Origin: Takakia lepidozioides
Lineage: Eukaryota; Streptophyta; Takakiopsida; Takakiales; Takakiaceae
Assembly (NCBI GenBank): GCA_030704615.1
Contig: CM060731.1
Location: 85,292,756-85,356,755 of the forward strand
DNA: 64,000 bases
Direction of reading: 5' to 3'
Made by a program: the position numbers and the translations under genes. Under the pieces are notes generated by a model. It had not been told where the DNA came from. It searched no databases and worked only from the letters and a program-made list of their open reading frames with translations. Shown piece after piece: positions 23,788 to 34,777 of the stretch. Every line of letters begins with the position of its first letter. Positions within the stretch are counted from its first letter, which is position 1.

Positions 23788-24476
23788 TTGTCTAAATTGG
23801 CAGGTACCATACTTAGTCTTCATGGTACACATTGGCCAGAATTAGACAGTTTGTTGCTCCACTCCCTTGCACATTTGCCACCCCCCTTCGTGCTGTATAA
23901 TTTGGGTGCATTAACTGTTGTGATGTCTGAGCTTGTTGGTTGGTTGTGGGTGCTTGGCCAGGAACAAGTCGCCCCAGGTGAAAGGGCAGCACACCTTCAC
24001 CCTTTTAGGAAGCCGACACAGACACCCATGATCCCTGATTCGCAGAATGGGGTAAGTCTATGCGTCTTCTATTCCCCCTTGCCCCACCTGCATAGATCAG
24101 TTTTTTTTATCTCTTCATTGCAGACTGTGTAGACATAGTATGTTGGGAGAATCCCGTTCCTTGATTTTTCATGCAATCTGGCATGTATGGGGGTGGATGG
24201 CAGTTCATGGTGGGAGACCATGTGAAGCTCATAGACACAGTGTCGCGATCTACAGCCGGATCTGGCCGCATTGTTGGTCTCCAAGGGAGCGAGGTGAGTG
24301 AAGGGTACCATGTCATGCCAGAAGGCTATGTGGCCATCCACATTGATGATGTCCGGATTCCCAATGTCCCTCTACCATATCACAACAAATCCATGAAGCC
24401 TCATCACACAGAGTTGGGAGACACTATAGGTTATATTACTGTGTGGAGTGACAAACTAGTGAAGACTTTGCAGTGA
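23788..24476 (+). pseudogene. Transposon-type ORF remnant with a DUF8039-like C-terminus
   Basis: An exon-like frame ends in SQNG before a consensus donor (GTAAGT at about 24052). A second frame, from an ATG at 24171 to a stop at 24476, reads VGDHVKLIDTVS, GRIVGLQGSE, YVAIHIDDVRIPNVPLP and LGDTIGYITVWSDKLV. That order resembles the beta-rich domain at the C-terminus of plant En/Spm (CACTA) transposon proteins (DUF8039 type), recalled rather than searched. Whether the two frames are spliced together is not proven. Confidence 0.35.
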
Positions 24477-25289
24477 AGAGATGAGACAGGTCGTTTATTG
24501 CTAGCTTTGTGTATCTCATGCGGATTTCCACCTATGCATTGTGCGGATTTGGAATTTTTGGTAGCTTCATACAAGAGAGATTGCAGGGTTCACTAGCATG
24601 TATAAGATAGTTGTTGCAGTCCGAGTAGTGAACATTTTTTTGGTAAAGTTTGGAAAATGAAAATGCAATGCATTGAATGAGAAAGTCTATGGACGTATAA
24701 GGCAAATTCATTTTAATAAAAAAATTGTGATTATATTAAGTTGTCGAAATCCCAAGGTCAACCTTAAAGTCAACCCTAAACCATAAACCCCAAACCTCTC
24801 ATTACATGAAAAAGTCCATATCTTTCTTGGCGGTCCTTTGTAATAGGCAAATATACATTTTCAATGAAGGGAGATTCTTTAATTCATTCATTTTCCTCCT
24901 ATAGAACAATTTGAAAATTCACTGCTCTTTAGGGTACTTAAAAGTACATGAATTTTACATAATTGAATATTAATCTATTAGATTCGTCATTTTAGTTTCT
25001 TTAAAAAAAATCGTCACTTTATAGTGAGTAATTTTTTTTCATTTTGGTATGTACCATGAAAGGAAAAAGTCCATAACGATAACATTTATGTACTATTGCA
25101 TTTGGCCACGACTTTTTCAAAAGTCCAATACTTCCAAATATTTATGAATTGACTGATGATGCTTTAAAGTGGGTTAAGTATATTGTAGTAAGAGTCCACT
25201 ATATGAGTCCCATTTGATCTTTTTCATAGAATGTAAAGAGTATGGATCAATAGAGAGTAAGTATGTACTACAAAAATGATGTTGTTACA
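24477..25289. other. AT-rich stretch, no gene seen
   Basis: Low-complexity AT-rich DNA with many stops in all frames. No repeat family recognised. Confidence 0.4.
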
Positions 25290-25644
25290 GTTTTATTGTG
25301 CCACCCTAGCTTGCTTTCACCCTTGTGGTTGAAATCAATGAGGTGAATCTAGATGAGAATGTAGATTTTATAGGTTTGAGGGAACCTAGTACTCTTCTTC
25401 CAGATCTGGTACAAGAAGCATTTTTACAAGATGTGGTTGACCTTAATGCGGAAGAGAGAGAAGACTCCGGCCGAAGCCGGCGTAACTAAGAGCCACCTCA
25501 CCTTGTGGCTATTGCCCCCTTTCGGGGGTGGGCCCTATTACGGAAGAGACTCTTGAAGCAAGAATAAGTCTTAGGGACATTGTTGCGCATAGCAGTACTG
25601 AGGAGGAAGAGGAGGAAGATTCTGAAGATGAATATGATGATTGA
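25290..25644 (+). pseudogene. 3' end of an unidentified ORF, interrupted by a small insertion
   Basis: The frame reads FIGLREPSTLLPDLVQEAF up to DLNAEE at 25458, is broken by the hairpin insertion, and resumes in the original frame as TLEARISLRDIVAHSST followed by a very acidic tail (EEEEEEDSEDEYDD) and TGA at about 25642-25644. The family is not recognised. An acidic C-terminus after a mixed domain would fit a transposase or a nuclear protein. Confidence 0.4.
25458..25549. mobile_element. Tiny multi-hairpin insertion with 9-bp direct repeats
   Basis: CGGAAGAGA at 25449-25457 is repeated exactly at 25541-25549. The 83 bp between them form consecutive hairpins: CCGGC CGAA GCCGG (about 25468-25480), AGCCAC...GTGGCT (25491-25510) and GCCCCC TTTC GGGGGTGGGC (25514-25533). 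An outer pairing CGTAA/TTACG (25481-25485 with 25538-25542) is also possible. Removing exactly one repeat plus the 83 bp restores a continuous reading frame across the site, strong evidence for a discrete insertion. It has no terminal inverted repeats of ordinary MITE type and resembles the double-hairpin elements known from some organelle genomes. Confidence 0.65.
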
Positions 25645-26198
25645 TTATCAATGTCCACATTTATTTGGACCTGCTTGGCAGCCCCCCTTCCCAAATTCTG
25701 GGTCCTTCGCCATTCTGGAATTACCTTTACTGTCACAAGTGATTGTAGGCACTTGAGTCATAGACACCAGTGCTCCCAAATCAACTACTAATCACTAAGT
25801 ATCAAAGTTGGCCACATCAGCATTAAATCATAATCTCTCAGTTGTATGCCAAGTAGTTTGAACGACTCAATATTACACGTCACAATATAATATAATTGTG
25901 CCTTATTAATCAACATTTATGGAGTTGTATGTGAAGTGATTACTATGACTGTAATTTCCACATAATTATGTAAGGTGTATATATATATAATTCAAATACC
26001 ACGCCAAATTATAGTCGTAAGTACAGTAATTCCAATGACTTGATGTGCCGTGTCATTATATCTATATATTTTATTGTAAATAAATATTTGATATATAATC
26101 ATGAGTCGTTTATGGAGTCATAGATATAACGGGTTTTGCCACTCCAATGACACCTAATTGTCGGTTCCTACTGAACTAATGACTACAGTCGTAGGGTA
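25645..26198. other. AT-rich stretch, no gene seen
   Basis: Noncoding AT-rich DNA with a TA microsatellite near 25978. Probably includes the 5' flank of MULE 3, but no terminal inverted repeat was identified. Confidence 0.35.
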
Positions 26199-28342
26199 GT
26201 GATTTGTAGAGTCATACCAGACATGAGTCGTAAAACAGTGCAGTGGGAAATGACAAAATTTATTCTTGTGTTGAGTTCCCTCCTCTGTCGGCGAGCCTCG
26301 GGAATGTTGACGGATATGGATAGAAAACATGACGGTCACCCTTGGTGCGTCACAAGAACAAGCAGCATGAAGATTGCCGATGGTGTCTGGGTGCATTACG
26401 TTCTGTGTGTCGGCATGCTGCGGTGTTTCTCCGCCACCTGCTTCCACTATATATCCAAAGGACTCAAGAACGAGACGGATTGGACAGGCACAACTCTTCA
26501 ACCCTTTTGAGCTCAAGAAAAGGTTCCGCACTCCACTTTTAAGTGCGCGCATTGCAAAGAACCGCCCGTTTGCATGTCTGTTTGCAATGCAAAATAGTAC
26601 TAGTAGCCTTTTGCCAGACCTCACGCGAGCTTGTATACACATTGGTGTGCACTGTTGTAACCCCCAGGAGGCTGCCCATGAAGCACGGCACCTCATTTAG
26701 GAGGAGGTGAAGTTGAGACCTGGTGCCAAACCCGAACAGATTTAACTGCACGCCGCCCATAGGATGGCATTGGGTAGAATAATGCCGGAAGATGGCTTGG
26801 ACAGAGTTCCTCTTGATGAAAATGAAATGAATGCATTGCTGGAGTCGGTGTCCCACGTCTGTTTCCCGAATGTTAGAAATCAATTGTCTCCTGCAAACAG
26901 AAAATTGGGCAAGGCTCAGATATGTAGTCCATTCTGGAGGTCAAACGACGATGTGGATATGACTTCATTCATGGAAGTCGGTTTCTAAGACAAGGCAGTG
27001 AGGCATACCGTTGTTTCATATTCAAAATGTCAACGTGTGGTCCTGGCAACGGCGTAGATTTGGTCCGCCGGATGACAAGTGGAGACTTGTCAAACAGTTG
27101 GGTCATGTTCGACCATATCAAACGTATTACAAATCATGAATGGGTGACAATGGGTGACAATGGGTGCACATGTCTATGACCCCCATCGAAGAATGCTAAT
27201 GACCATTGCTATTTGTGAGATGAAAGGGGAGGACACACAATCGGAGATGCATCTTTGGCAGGGAATAAACGAACAAATGGCCAGGGCGGGATTGCCGAAG
27301 CCAAATTTCTGCGACTTCCTAGCGGACAATGCACAAGCGAATTGGGCTGCAATCCGAAGGGTGTACGGGGAAGACCCAAATGTTCCAATGGGAGGAAAGG
27401 AGAGATCTTGTGGGTTCCATTTTCTACAAAGTTTGTCGCACTACACAACCAAACTCGTGGCGCCAGCTTTCAGAGAGGACCACCGTTCCATGTGTCTTGC
27501 ATGGAAGAATGCTCCCACTTTGGATGATGCAAAGATAGAGTTTGCATGTATACGGGCTTGGTAGACAACTTCAGGTGTTGTACAGGATAAAGATCTGGGA
27601 GCAATGGTCAGTTGGCTTGCTTGGTGGCATTATCATTTTGGACAGTTTGGCGAGTATATGCGGCAGGTGAGTTGAACGATTTCACGTCCCCAACAATATT
27701 ATGGTTTTCAATGCTTTGTAACTTGCTTCTAATCTAGGAATGTGCATTTGCAAGATTTGTGTCTGGACCGACACCGACATGTTGACAACAAACATGGCTG
27801 AATCAGTGCATTCTTCATGGCGGGCCTCCTCAGCGGCGTATCTGGTGGACATCCTCACTGCGACAACGGAGGACATTGTGAGGTCAGTCATTCAACAATC
27901 CAGGTACAATGAGTTTTTGAAAATGAAACAGTGGGGCTTGGGGCCGGACAGACAGGAAATGCTGATGCGACCGGCCTCCAGATCCAAGAATCCTCAATAC
28001 AACATAACCCATTGTGGAGATAAGAGTGTGTCCGAATCACAGTGGAGAATTGCCAGGACATTCCCAGCATTTCGAGGGAAGTGCTGCGTCATCCGGGTGG
28101 ATACCAGACAACGCTGCAGTGAGATGATTAGGAGGAACCCACACGGTGTTGTACCAACACCTTATTTCAGCGGCAGATTTCTGATTGTCAGATTTGTTGC
28201 AGCCACAACGCAAGTGTTTTGGTTCTGTAGGCACGACATAATGAATTATGTATTTGGCAAGCCCCAGTATGGGATTCAGGGAATGTCGGAGCCTCCCGTC
28301 GTTTGGCCTGTCGCACTGGGTTGCAATATAAAGACAGAATAA
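26199..28342 (+). mobile_element. MULE 3: SWIM-family Mutator-like transposase, truncated
   Basis: Same family as the 6-kb and 61-kb elements. Order: RKHDGHPWCVTRTSS; a segment ending TRACIHIGVH; IMPEDGLDRVPLDENEMN; the core MTIAICEMKGEDTQSEM and LADNAQANWAAIRRVYG with ERSCGFHFLQSLSHYTTKL (Mutator-type D...C-FH pattern). A short intron at 27667-27737 (GT-AG, 71 bases) follows, then TDMLTTNMAESVHSSWRASS and a C-terminal block with KCCVIRVDTRQRC, FWFCRHDI and PPVVWPVALG. The frame stops at 28342, so the SWIM finger is missing. Frameshifts near 26510, 27000 and 27560 and stops show it is dead. Confidence 0.75.
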
Positions 28343-29003
28343 TTCTAGCTGCAAACGATATGGGATAAAGATATGAAATGATTTAAAATCCTTCTAAAAA
28401 TGCCCAAAAGTCCACAAAGTGCATTGATGAATATGACAATGAGTAAGTTCCAATTAGACTTTTGGAGCACATGACACATGATGAGTTGGCCAATCACGCC
28501 TCTGGAAAGGGCCGCGTAAAAGTATCGGGGCGTGGCCGCTCCCGGAGGAACTCACCATTAACACCCACTTCCCGTCAGAGATGATTATGCAAACACAGCA
28601 GCTCCTGGAATGAAGTGGCGCCGACAGTGTTTGACGTCAAATGCCAAAAATCTGGAGTACTGGCATAATACAAAATAAAAAAATAAAAAATGTGACAGAA
28701 TGATTCCCAATCCATGGCCATAACAAAAGCGTGCGAGGAATGGATGAAAAGTGGAAATGGATGACAAACCGAGGGACAACGCCATAACAGAAGAGTGCAA
28801 AGAATGGATGAAATGTGGAAATGGATGAAAATCCGAGAGGAATGGAAATCTGAAGGTATTTATGAAATCTCAAATGTGGATGGAAATCTGAGGGGAACAG
28901 CAGTGTTCGGTGTCAAACACTGAACTCATTTACGCATGTTCAATCATATAATAATCCAGGAAATCAACTGTCTAATGCGAGGATTTTGTACACTCCACAA
29001 AAA
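28343..29003. repeat. Noncoding spacer with a diverged tandem repeat
   Basis: Two consecutive units of about 63 bp (28716-28781 and 28782-28843) share CCATAACARAAG, GTGC, AATGGATGAAA and GTGGAAATGGATGA; a partial third unit follows. The remainder is noncoding. The retrotransposon at 29004 begins abruptly, without a 5' LTR. Confidence 0.55.
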
Positions 29004-29462
29004 TAGTTGCAGCAGTTAGTGGAGCCTAATGCCGACGAGCGAGAGCGGGCTATGGGTTTTTCCACTGGGACCACGGCGGTGCGTTCTCTTTCTGAGGCAT
29101 CACGTCGTCAGGTGTTGGGGCAAGCAATGGATCTCAATTGCTTAACATGGAATATCAGCTTGGCTATGGCTGAGCAACGTAGAGTGCGGAGTGCACTTCC
29201 CTTGACGGTCTCTCTGCCTACCGAGATGGTACAAGCAGTGAGTGGGGGCGAGCCGGTGAGGACCACGGGGAGCAGATATCCATGGCACACGTGGGAGGTG
29301 CTTGAGGTTCAGAGGGAGTTGGCAGCCAAGGCGGCTGTGATGGATGAGGTTGGGGATTCTTCTCGGGTCAAGGACGTCCTCAAGGATGAGATGATGGGGC
29401 AGGATGAGGCCTTGTCATTGACTGAGCAGGCAGGGAGTACTGCTCATGAGGTTGCGGCATAG
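29004..29462 (+). pseudogene. C-terminus of a C5-cytosine DNA methyltransferase domain in a Ty3/gypsy polyprotein
   Basis: The frame starts LVEPNADERERAMGFSTGTT and continues SEASRRQVLGQAMDLNCLTW. In C5 methyltransferases the segment after the target-recognition domain has the pattern (R)E..R..GFP (motif IX region), followed by motif X (LG.a...n.l). This stretch fits both and is close in layout to DNMT3-type enzymes. Motifs I, IV (PCQ) and VI (ENV) would lie upstream and are lost at the truncation. A linker then leads, after one stop (TAG at 29460), in the same frame into the RT domain, so the intact element would encode a methyltransferase fused or adjacent to RT. A remnant of the upstream part of the same domain type lies at 39.4-39.85 kb on the minus strand. 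Confidence 0.6.
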
Positions 29463-30420
29463 CAACCATGGGACGCGTCTCCTACCTCTAAGTCTGCTGG
29501 ACTTAAGGTTGCAGTTACGGAGGACAATTGGGAGCCTGACATTGGACCCATTGTCACTGGAGGAGAGAGACAACTTATACGGCGGTTCCTAAGGGCTTAC
29601 AGGAATTGCTTTGCCTTCAGTTTGAAGGACTTGGGAGCACTGAAGGGTCAAGAAATTCGTATTGAGTTGGCCACGGACACGCCAATCTTTCGGAGACCCT
29701 ATAGATATAGTGACATTGAGAGGTCTTTGATTCAGATGAGGACTCAAGATCTCTGGGAGGCTGGTTTGGTGGAGCTCTCTGGTCGAGAGTATGCTTCAGC
29801 CACGGTGATGCCAGCCAAGAAGAACGTCTATGGCAATTGGACGGAGGGACGTATGTGTGGTGATTACCGGCCTGTAAATCGCGAGACCAAGTCCGATAAG
29901 TATACCATGCTCACACCGGAGGAGATCTTTGATGCCATCGGGCATGCCAAGGTCTTTAGCACTTTGGATTTGCGGTCCGGATATCACCAATTGTCAATCA
30001 AAGAGGCAGACAAGCAGAAGACGACATTCTGGGGGATCAATGAGCACGGGAAGGATTGCCTATATCAGTGGCGGTTCTTACCATTCGGGCTTAAGAACAC
30101 TCCTGCAGAGTTACAGAGAGTCATGGACAGGATTCTAGCAGGGGTGGACTTTGCTCGGTGCTACATAGATGACATCATCATCTTTAGTGCTACGGTGGAG
30201 GAGCACGAGAGACACCTTCAGGTGGTGTTTGAGCGCTTGAGAGCGCACAGATTGAAATTACATCCAGGGAAGTGCAAGTTCTTCCACAACCAGATTGAGT
30301 ATCTGGGCCACATGATATATCATGGAGGATTGGGGGTGCAACAAACTACTATAGATGGTTTGTCAAAGGATTTAGTGCTATTGCAGAGGCTCTAACCAAG
30401 CTGACCATGGTAGACCAAGA
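29463..30420 (+). mobile_element. Reverse transcriptase of the Ty3/gypsy element
   Basis: The frame has RRPYRYSDIERSLIQ, the palm motifs GDYRPVNRETKSDKY and FSTLDLRSGYHQLSIKEADK, then RWRFLPFGLKNTPAELQR-like order (WRFLPFGLKNTPAELQRVMD), and the catalytic YIDDIIIFS at 30162-30188. It ends LKLHPGKCKFF and EYLGHMIYHGGLGV before a frameshift near 30350-30395. These are standard Ty3/gypsy RT blocks in the standard order. RT copies element RNA into DNA in cytoplasmic particles. The copy cannot produce a complete polyprotein because of the frameshift and later stops. Confidence 0.85.
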
Positions 30421-31126
30421 GTGGTAGTGGGAAGATGAGCAAGAGCGAGCTTTTCAGGAGCTCAAGGCGAGGTTGACGTCAAGGCCATCTTGAGACGACC
30501 TATCAGGGGCATCCCTTTCAGCTGCATACAGATTGGAGTATGCTGGGGCTTGGAGCGGTGCTCACACATGTGGATGATGAGAGAAGAGAGTTCGTAGTGG
30601 CTTATGCTAGCCGCTCGAACAACGCTACAGAGTCTAAGTATAGCTCATATGAGGGGGAGTGCTTAGCTGCAGTGTGGGCCGTGGCACACTTCAGGTGCTA
30701 TCTATACGGCAATCTCTTCACCCTTGTCACGGATCACTAGCCACTCAAGTGGTTGATGGAGTCAGACAAGCTTACGGGGAAGCTTGTACGGTGGGCACTT
30801 ATACTCTAGGAGTATGACTTTCAGGTTCTGCATCGACCGTGTTTGGTCAATAGGGATGCGGATGGATTGAGTCGCAATCCATGCACAAGCCAGCAGGATG
30901 ACACTGGAGCTCGGTGGCATGGTAAGACGGATGAGGAGATGGTGTCGGGATGACATGCATCTATCTTTTTGTGTATCTTGGCATCGGGAGGTCAGGTTGG
31001 ACCTACAACAGGGATGACAGTAGACGGAGTGTCTGAGGACCCTGAGGCTAATGATGAGCCAGGTGGTACCAGAGATATACATGAGGATTCGGTTGTGTTG
31101 GATTACCTCCGTACTAGAGACACGGA
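30421..31126 (+). mobile_element. RNase H region and linker of the gypsy element
   Basis: Continuing after the frameshift, the frames read AFQELKARLTSRPS, LGLGAVLTHVDDERREFVVA, YASRSNNATESKYSSYEGEC and LAAVWAVAHFRCYLYG, then TDH and PLKWLMESDKLTGKLVRWA. These are the RT-type RNase H signatures of Ty3/gypsy elements. Stops at about 30427, 30492, 30738 and 30808 break it. A poorly conserved linker fills the gap to the integrase. Confidence 0.75.
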
Positions 31127-32060
31127 GTGACTAGTGTGACTGCCAATGAGAGGGATCGGATCCTACAACGAGCCAAGAGGTTCAAGTGGGAGGGGATACA
31201 TCTGTTTCGAGTGTGGGAGGATGGTCGGGTGAGGATCATGCCTCACCCAACACAACGTGCACGGTTAGTGCGGCATGCCCATGAGGAGTTGGGGCATTTT
31301 GGAGTGCGACGCACTCATAGTCTACTGCAGGGGCAGTATTGGTGGCGTGGTATGCACACAGAGATGCAACAGTTTGTGGCTAGGTGCATGGTGTGTGATA
31401 TGGTGCGTGCTTCATTCAACGCCCTTACACCACAGTTGCATCATTTATCCATCATGGGATTGGGCTACAGGTGGAGTCTTGATTTCGTAGGGCCGTTGCC
31501 ACTAACGATGCGCCACCACAGATATGTGTTGGTGATGGTGGAGCACTTCTCCAAGTGGATTGAGTTGGTTCCATTACCTGACAAGGCTAGTGGGGGGGCT
31601 GCGTATGCATTCCTGGATCGTGTGCTTAGCCGATTCGGTGCTCCAGCTGAGGTACTCACGGACCAAGGGAGAGAGTTCTTGGGGGAGTTTCAGACTTTGT
31701 GTGATAAAACCTTGATAGACCACCGTACCACTTCTCGGGACCATCCTAAGGCCGATGGCTTGGCAGAGAGAGTGGATTAGACAGTGAAGAGGGATTTGCG
31801 CAAGTATGGTTTGCAAAAGGGACACCTAGGAGATTGGGATCTTCAGGTACATTGGTTAGCCATGGGCTACAGGTTTAGCAAGCAAGCATCACTTGCCTCC
31901 TTCTCACCATATTTCCTTCTCTTTGGCCAAGAGCCGGATTTGCCTGCATCTATTCGCAGGGAGGCTGCAGTAGTCCTCAACCTTGATGATCCGGATGTGT
32001 GGACACAAGCATGATTGCCCAGCGGGCAGAGTTTTTCAAGAGAGTCATGCCTATGGCTTT
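31127..32060 (+). mobile_element. Integrase of the gypsy element
   Basis: The H2C2 zinc domain reads HAHEELGHFGVRRTHSLLQG with CMVCDMV. The catalytic core has SLDFVGPLPLTMRHH (first Asp), PAEVLTDQGREFLG (second Asp) and HPKADGLAERVD (Glu), a complete DDE set. A stop follows at 31778. The C-terminal part continues with RDLRKYGLQKGHLGDWD, FSPYFLLFGQEPDLPA and QHRDTLRYVTIRGGGYRPG. The tail is shared with the element at the left edge of the window. No chromodomain is seen; a PHD finger follows instead. Confidence 0.85.
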
Positions 32061-32289
32061 TGAGAATCTTGCTATTGCCCAACACCGAGACACATTAAGG
32101 TATGTCACTATACGTGGAGGGGGATATCGGCCAGGTATTCGGCGTTTCCTCCCTAGGGACTATGTGTTTCCAGACAGCGCCTACGACCTTGGATGTCACA
32201 ACAGGACGTGTGATTCTAAAGGTCAGGGAGGTGTTGTCTTCAGGAGTGTTGATGCTGGAGGCTCGAGATGGCATGGTATAAAAGGACCA

Positions 32290-32505
32290 TGTGTGCAATT
32301 GTGTGCCATGTCACCTTCCACATGTGGATGGGAGGCTAAATCCCAACCTTGTAGTGGTATCTGCGTTGCATGCTATGTGGGCATGCTTGTGGTGCCGTCA
32401 CTATGCTGGTGTGTGATTGATGCTCAAGAGGTTGGCACATGGGATGCTTGACACCAGCTCTTGAGAGGGTTCCTGATGGAGATTGATTATGTCCACACTG
32501 CTTGG
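32290..32505 (+). pseudogene. PHD finger downstream of the gypsy integrase
   Basis: One frame reads MLVCD, a stop, then CSRGWHMGCLTPALERVPDG, D, a stop, and LCPHC. These residues match the finger at 338-472 and the second half of a C4HC3 PHD domain. The first Cys pair is blurred by indels (LCGHACGAVT upstream). With the left-edge copy, this shows the finger is a regular part of the family, placed after the integrase where chromoviruses carry a chromodomain. Two stops make this copy non-functional. Confidence 0.65.
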
Positions 32506-32767
32506 GATAGTGGCAGTGGATATGACTAATGGCAGCTAACAAGACATGGGAGGCCAAGCTCATAGGAGTCAATACTCGAGATCTCAGGCTCAAGTTCACA
32601 GGTTGCAAGACGGCGACTAACGATGGGGCAACTCTTGTACCCGGCGTCTTGATCTATCGAGTTTGAGTGTAGTAGGGACAGTGATGGAGGACTTAGTGAG
32701 GCTATGGCCACTATCACATCTTGTGGCTACCTGGATTTAGAGGGACCTAACCAGCTAGGGGGGCGAT

Positions 32768-33652
32768 TGTGATGGACTAGTGGCAGCACTAGTGGTGGCT
32801 AGTGGCAGCCTAGTGGTGGACTAGTGGTTGCACTAGTAGTGGCTAGTGGCAGCCTAGTGGTGGACTAGTGGCAGCCTAGTGGTTGGACTATTGGCTGCAC
32901 TAGTGGTGGCTAGTGGTGGCTAGTGGTGGCTAGTGGCAGCCTGGTGGTGGACTAATGGCTGTACTAGTGGTGACTAGTGGTTGTCTAGTGGCAGCCTAGT
33001 GGTGCACTAGTGGTGGACTAGTGATACACTAGTGTTTGGTGTGCACATGTGTTGTGTGGTTGTGGATAGCAATGTAGTTATGTAGCGATATGTATGCGCA
33101 CGACAGCTGTCAAGTTATTTTATCAGTAGTGTGAAACTAGCTAGGAAATAGTTAGTTTTGATATATTGATATTTGGGATTAATCCAAGTGTCAATCCAGG
33201 GGCCAATATATGTTTGGGCACCTGACGTTGTTATCTTCACGGCAGATCGCGGTGGGCTCATCTTTCTCGAGTTGAGCCTCACCGTGTCTAGCTATGGCGC
33301 TGTAGTGTGGATTCCCCATAGCGTGGGGTGTACTTGGCTCGACGTAATATATGAGTGATGTTTTCATGTGCAAGTGTGTGAGTTTGAGAGAGCTTGTGTG
33401 CTTGTATATTCTTTCTTTATCATTATGATGGACTAGTGGCAGCCTAGTGATGGACTAGTGGCTGCACTAGTGGTGGCTAGTGGCAGCCTAGTGGTGAACT
33501 AGTGGCTACACTAGTGGTGACTAGTGTTTGTCTAGTGGCAGCCTAGTGGTGCACTAGTGGTGGACTAGTGATAGACTAGTATTTGGTGTGCACATATGTT
33601 GTGTGGTTGTGGATAGCGATGTAGTTGTGTAGCGATATGTATGCGGACGACA
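32768..33652 (+). repeat. Composite 3' LTR of the gypsy element
   Basis: A polypurine tract (AGGGGGGCGA) ends at 32766. The LTR then starts TG and ends ...GACGACA near 33652. It has the same A-cassette-A' design as 742-1264: block A (32768-33105) and block A' (33426-33652) both contain CTAGTGG-based minisatellite runs and the shared end GTAGCGATATGTATGCG. The cassette lies at 33106-33425. No 5' LTR is present upstream of 29004. Confidence 0.7.
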
Positions 33653-34200
33653 GCGGGAATGTGGCATCCCCCAGTCCTGGCGAAAGAGAAACATGACTTT
33701 TGGTTTTTCCCTCACGACATCCAGCAGTGTGTTCGTGGCAGAGTGAGCAAGGATGTGAAGGACAGACCAAATCCTCTTCACGTTTGGCTTGTTTTAGTTG
33801 GGACAGACTTGACGCAGGATAAAGTAAACAGTCTGGATTCTGCCGGATTCCGACTTGTCCCAAGAGATGACGTTCCACGCCACATCCCCGACAGTGATGA
33901 CAGAGGTGCCGTTTCGGCAGGTCCATACGAGGATAGGGCTTACTACCCGACGAAAAGGTGGAACAGGGTGTACAAACGGAAGAAGCCCACAGCTAGTGCG
34001 CGAGTGAAGGTGGGGTTGGCTTTGACTTTAAAAGCAACCAGTTGTCTTCCAATTCCCAAGTTCAAATGTCTGGATAAACAAAAAAAGCAAGAATGCATGG
34101 CTCCAAAACACACTATCCATTGCAAGTCACACCACCCTAAACATGCCAAAGGCGAAGTGATAAATCGGCGACGATTTATGAGAACCTGGTGCCATTGATG
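33641..34200 (+). pseudogene. SWIM-family MULE fragment (C-terminal block)
   Basis: Directly after the LTR the frame gives HDFWFFPHDIQQCVRGRV and PNPLHVWLVLVGTDLTQDKV, then DSAGFRLVPRDD. This is the block that precedes the SWIM finger in the family (compare FWFCRHDI and VWPVALG in MULEs 3 and 4). It runs into a basic stretch and stops near 34198. The LTR appears to have landed inside, or next to, an older MULE. Confidence 0.55.
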
Positions 34201-34777
34201 ATGGCCTCCTGGTAACTGGTTTTGAGAAATCGGCTCCGATTTCCCAAGACCACCGTACATGTGAACGAATACAAAAGTCCTCAATCTCTCACGGTTGTAC
34301 GATAGGTGAGCAGCATTCAGGAACTTCATTATACACAAAATCTTAATTCGGTAATGGGTGTTCGACATGGAGACAACAAGTCGGCGACGACTTCCAGTTG
34401 CGGCCTTGCAAATTTGCTAAATTGAAGCAACGGAATATTACATACACACCTCACGATATTCGACTTGCTGATTTCATATGTGTGCAGTGAGGTTTCATGT
34501 GGGTGAAATCTGGTCGCCGCCGACTACAACATCCACGAATGCCAGTGCCTGAAACGGAACCATCAACCTTACAAATCGAAGAGAAGTTTCCCTCTGATCT
34601 TGCAGTGACTTGCCTTACAACTGCGGAGGTAGATGTGTGCCTACCCCCCGACAAGTCACCGGCGAATTTCAAAATGAGCACGGATCGTGTGTGCCAAGAG
34701 TCCAAAAAACAATGTCACTGTAGGGGAGGTCGCAACCACATTTTCAAAGTTGAAATCACGTTTTGCAAATCCTAAGA
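34201..34777. repeat. Spacer with short CGGCG-centred palindromes
   Basis: AAATCGGCGACGATTT (about 34161-34176), AAATCGGCTCCGATTT (about 34228-34243) and AAGTCGGCGACGACTT (about 34378-34393) are imperfect palindromes of one type. No gene seen. Confidence 0.45.

Noticed and set aside
32768-33600. Possible CRISPR-like array of CTAGTGG units
   Set aside because: Units are short, directly contiguous and without unique spacers; it is a minisatellite in an LTR of a eukaryotic element.
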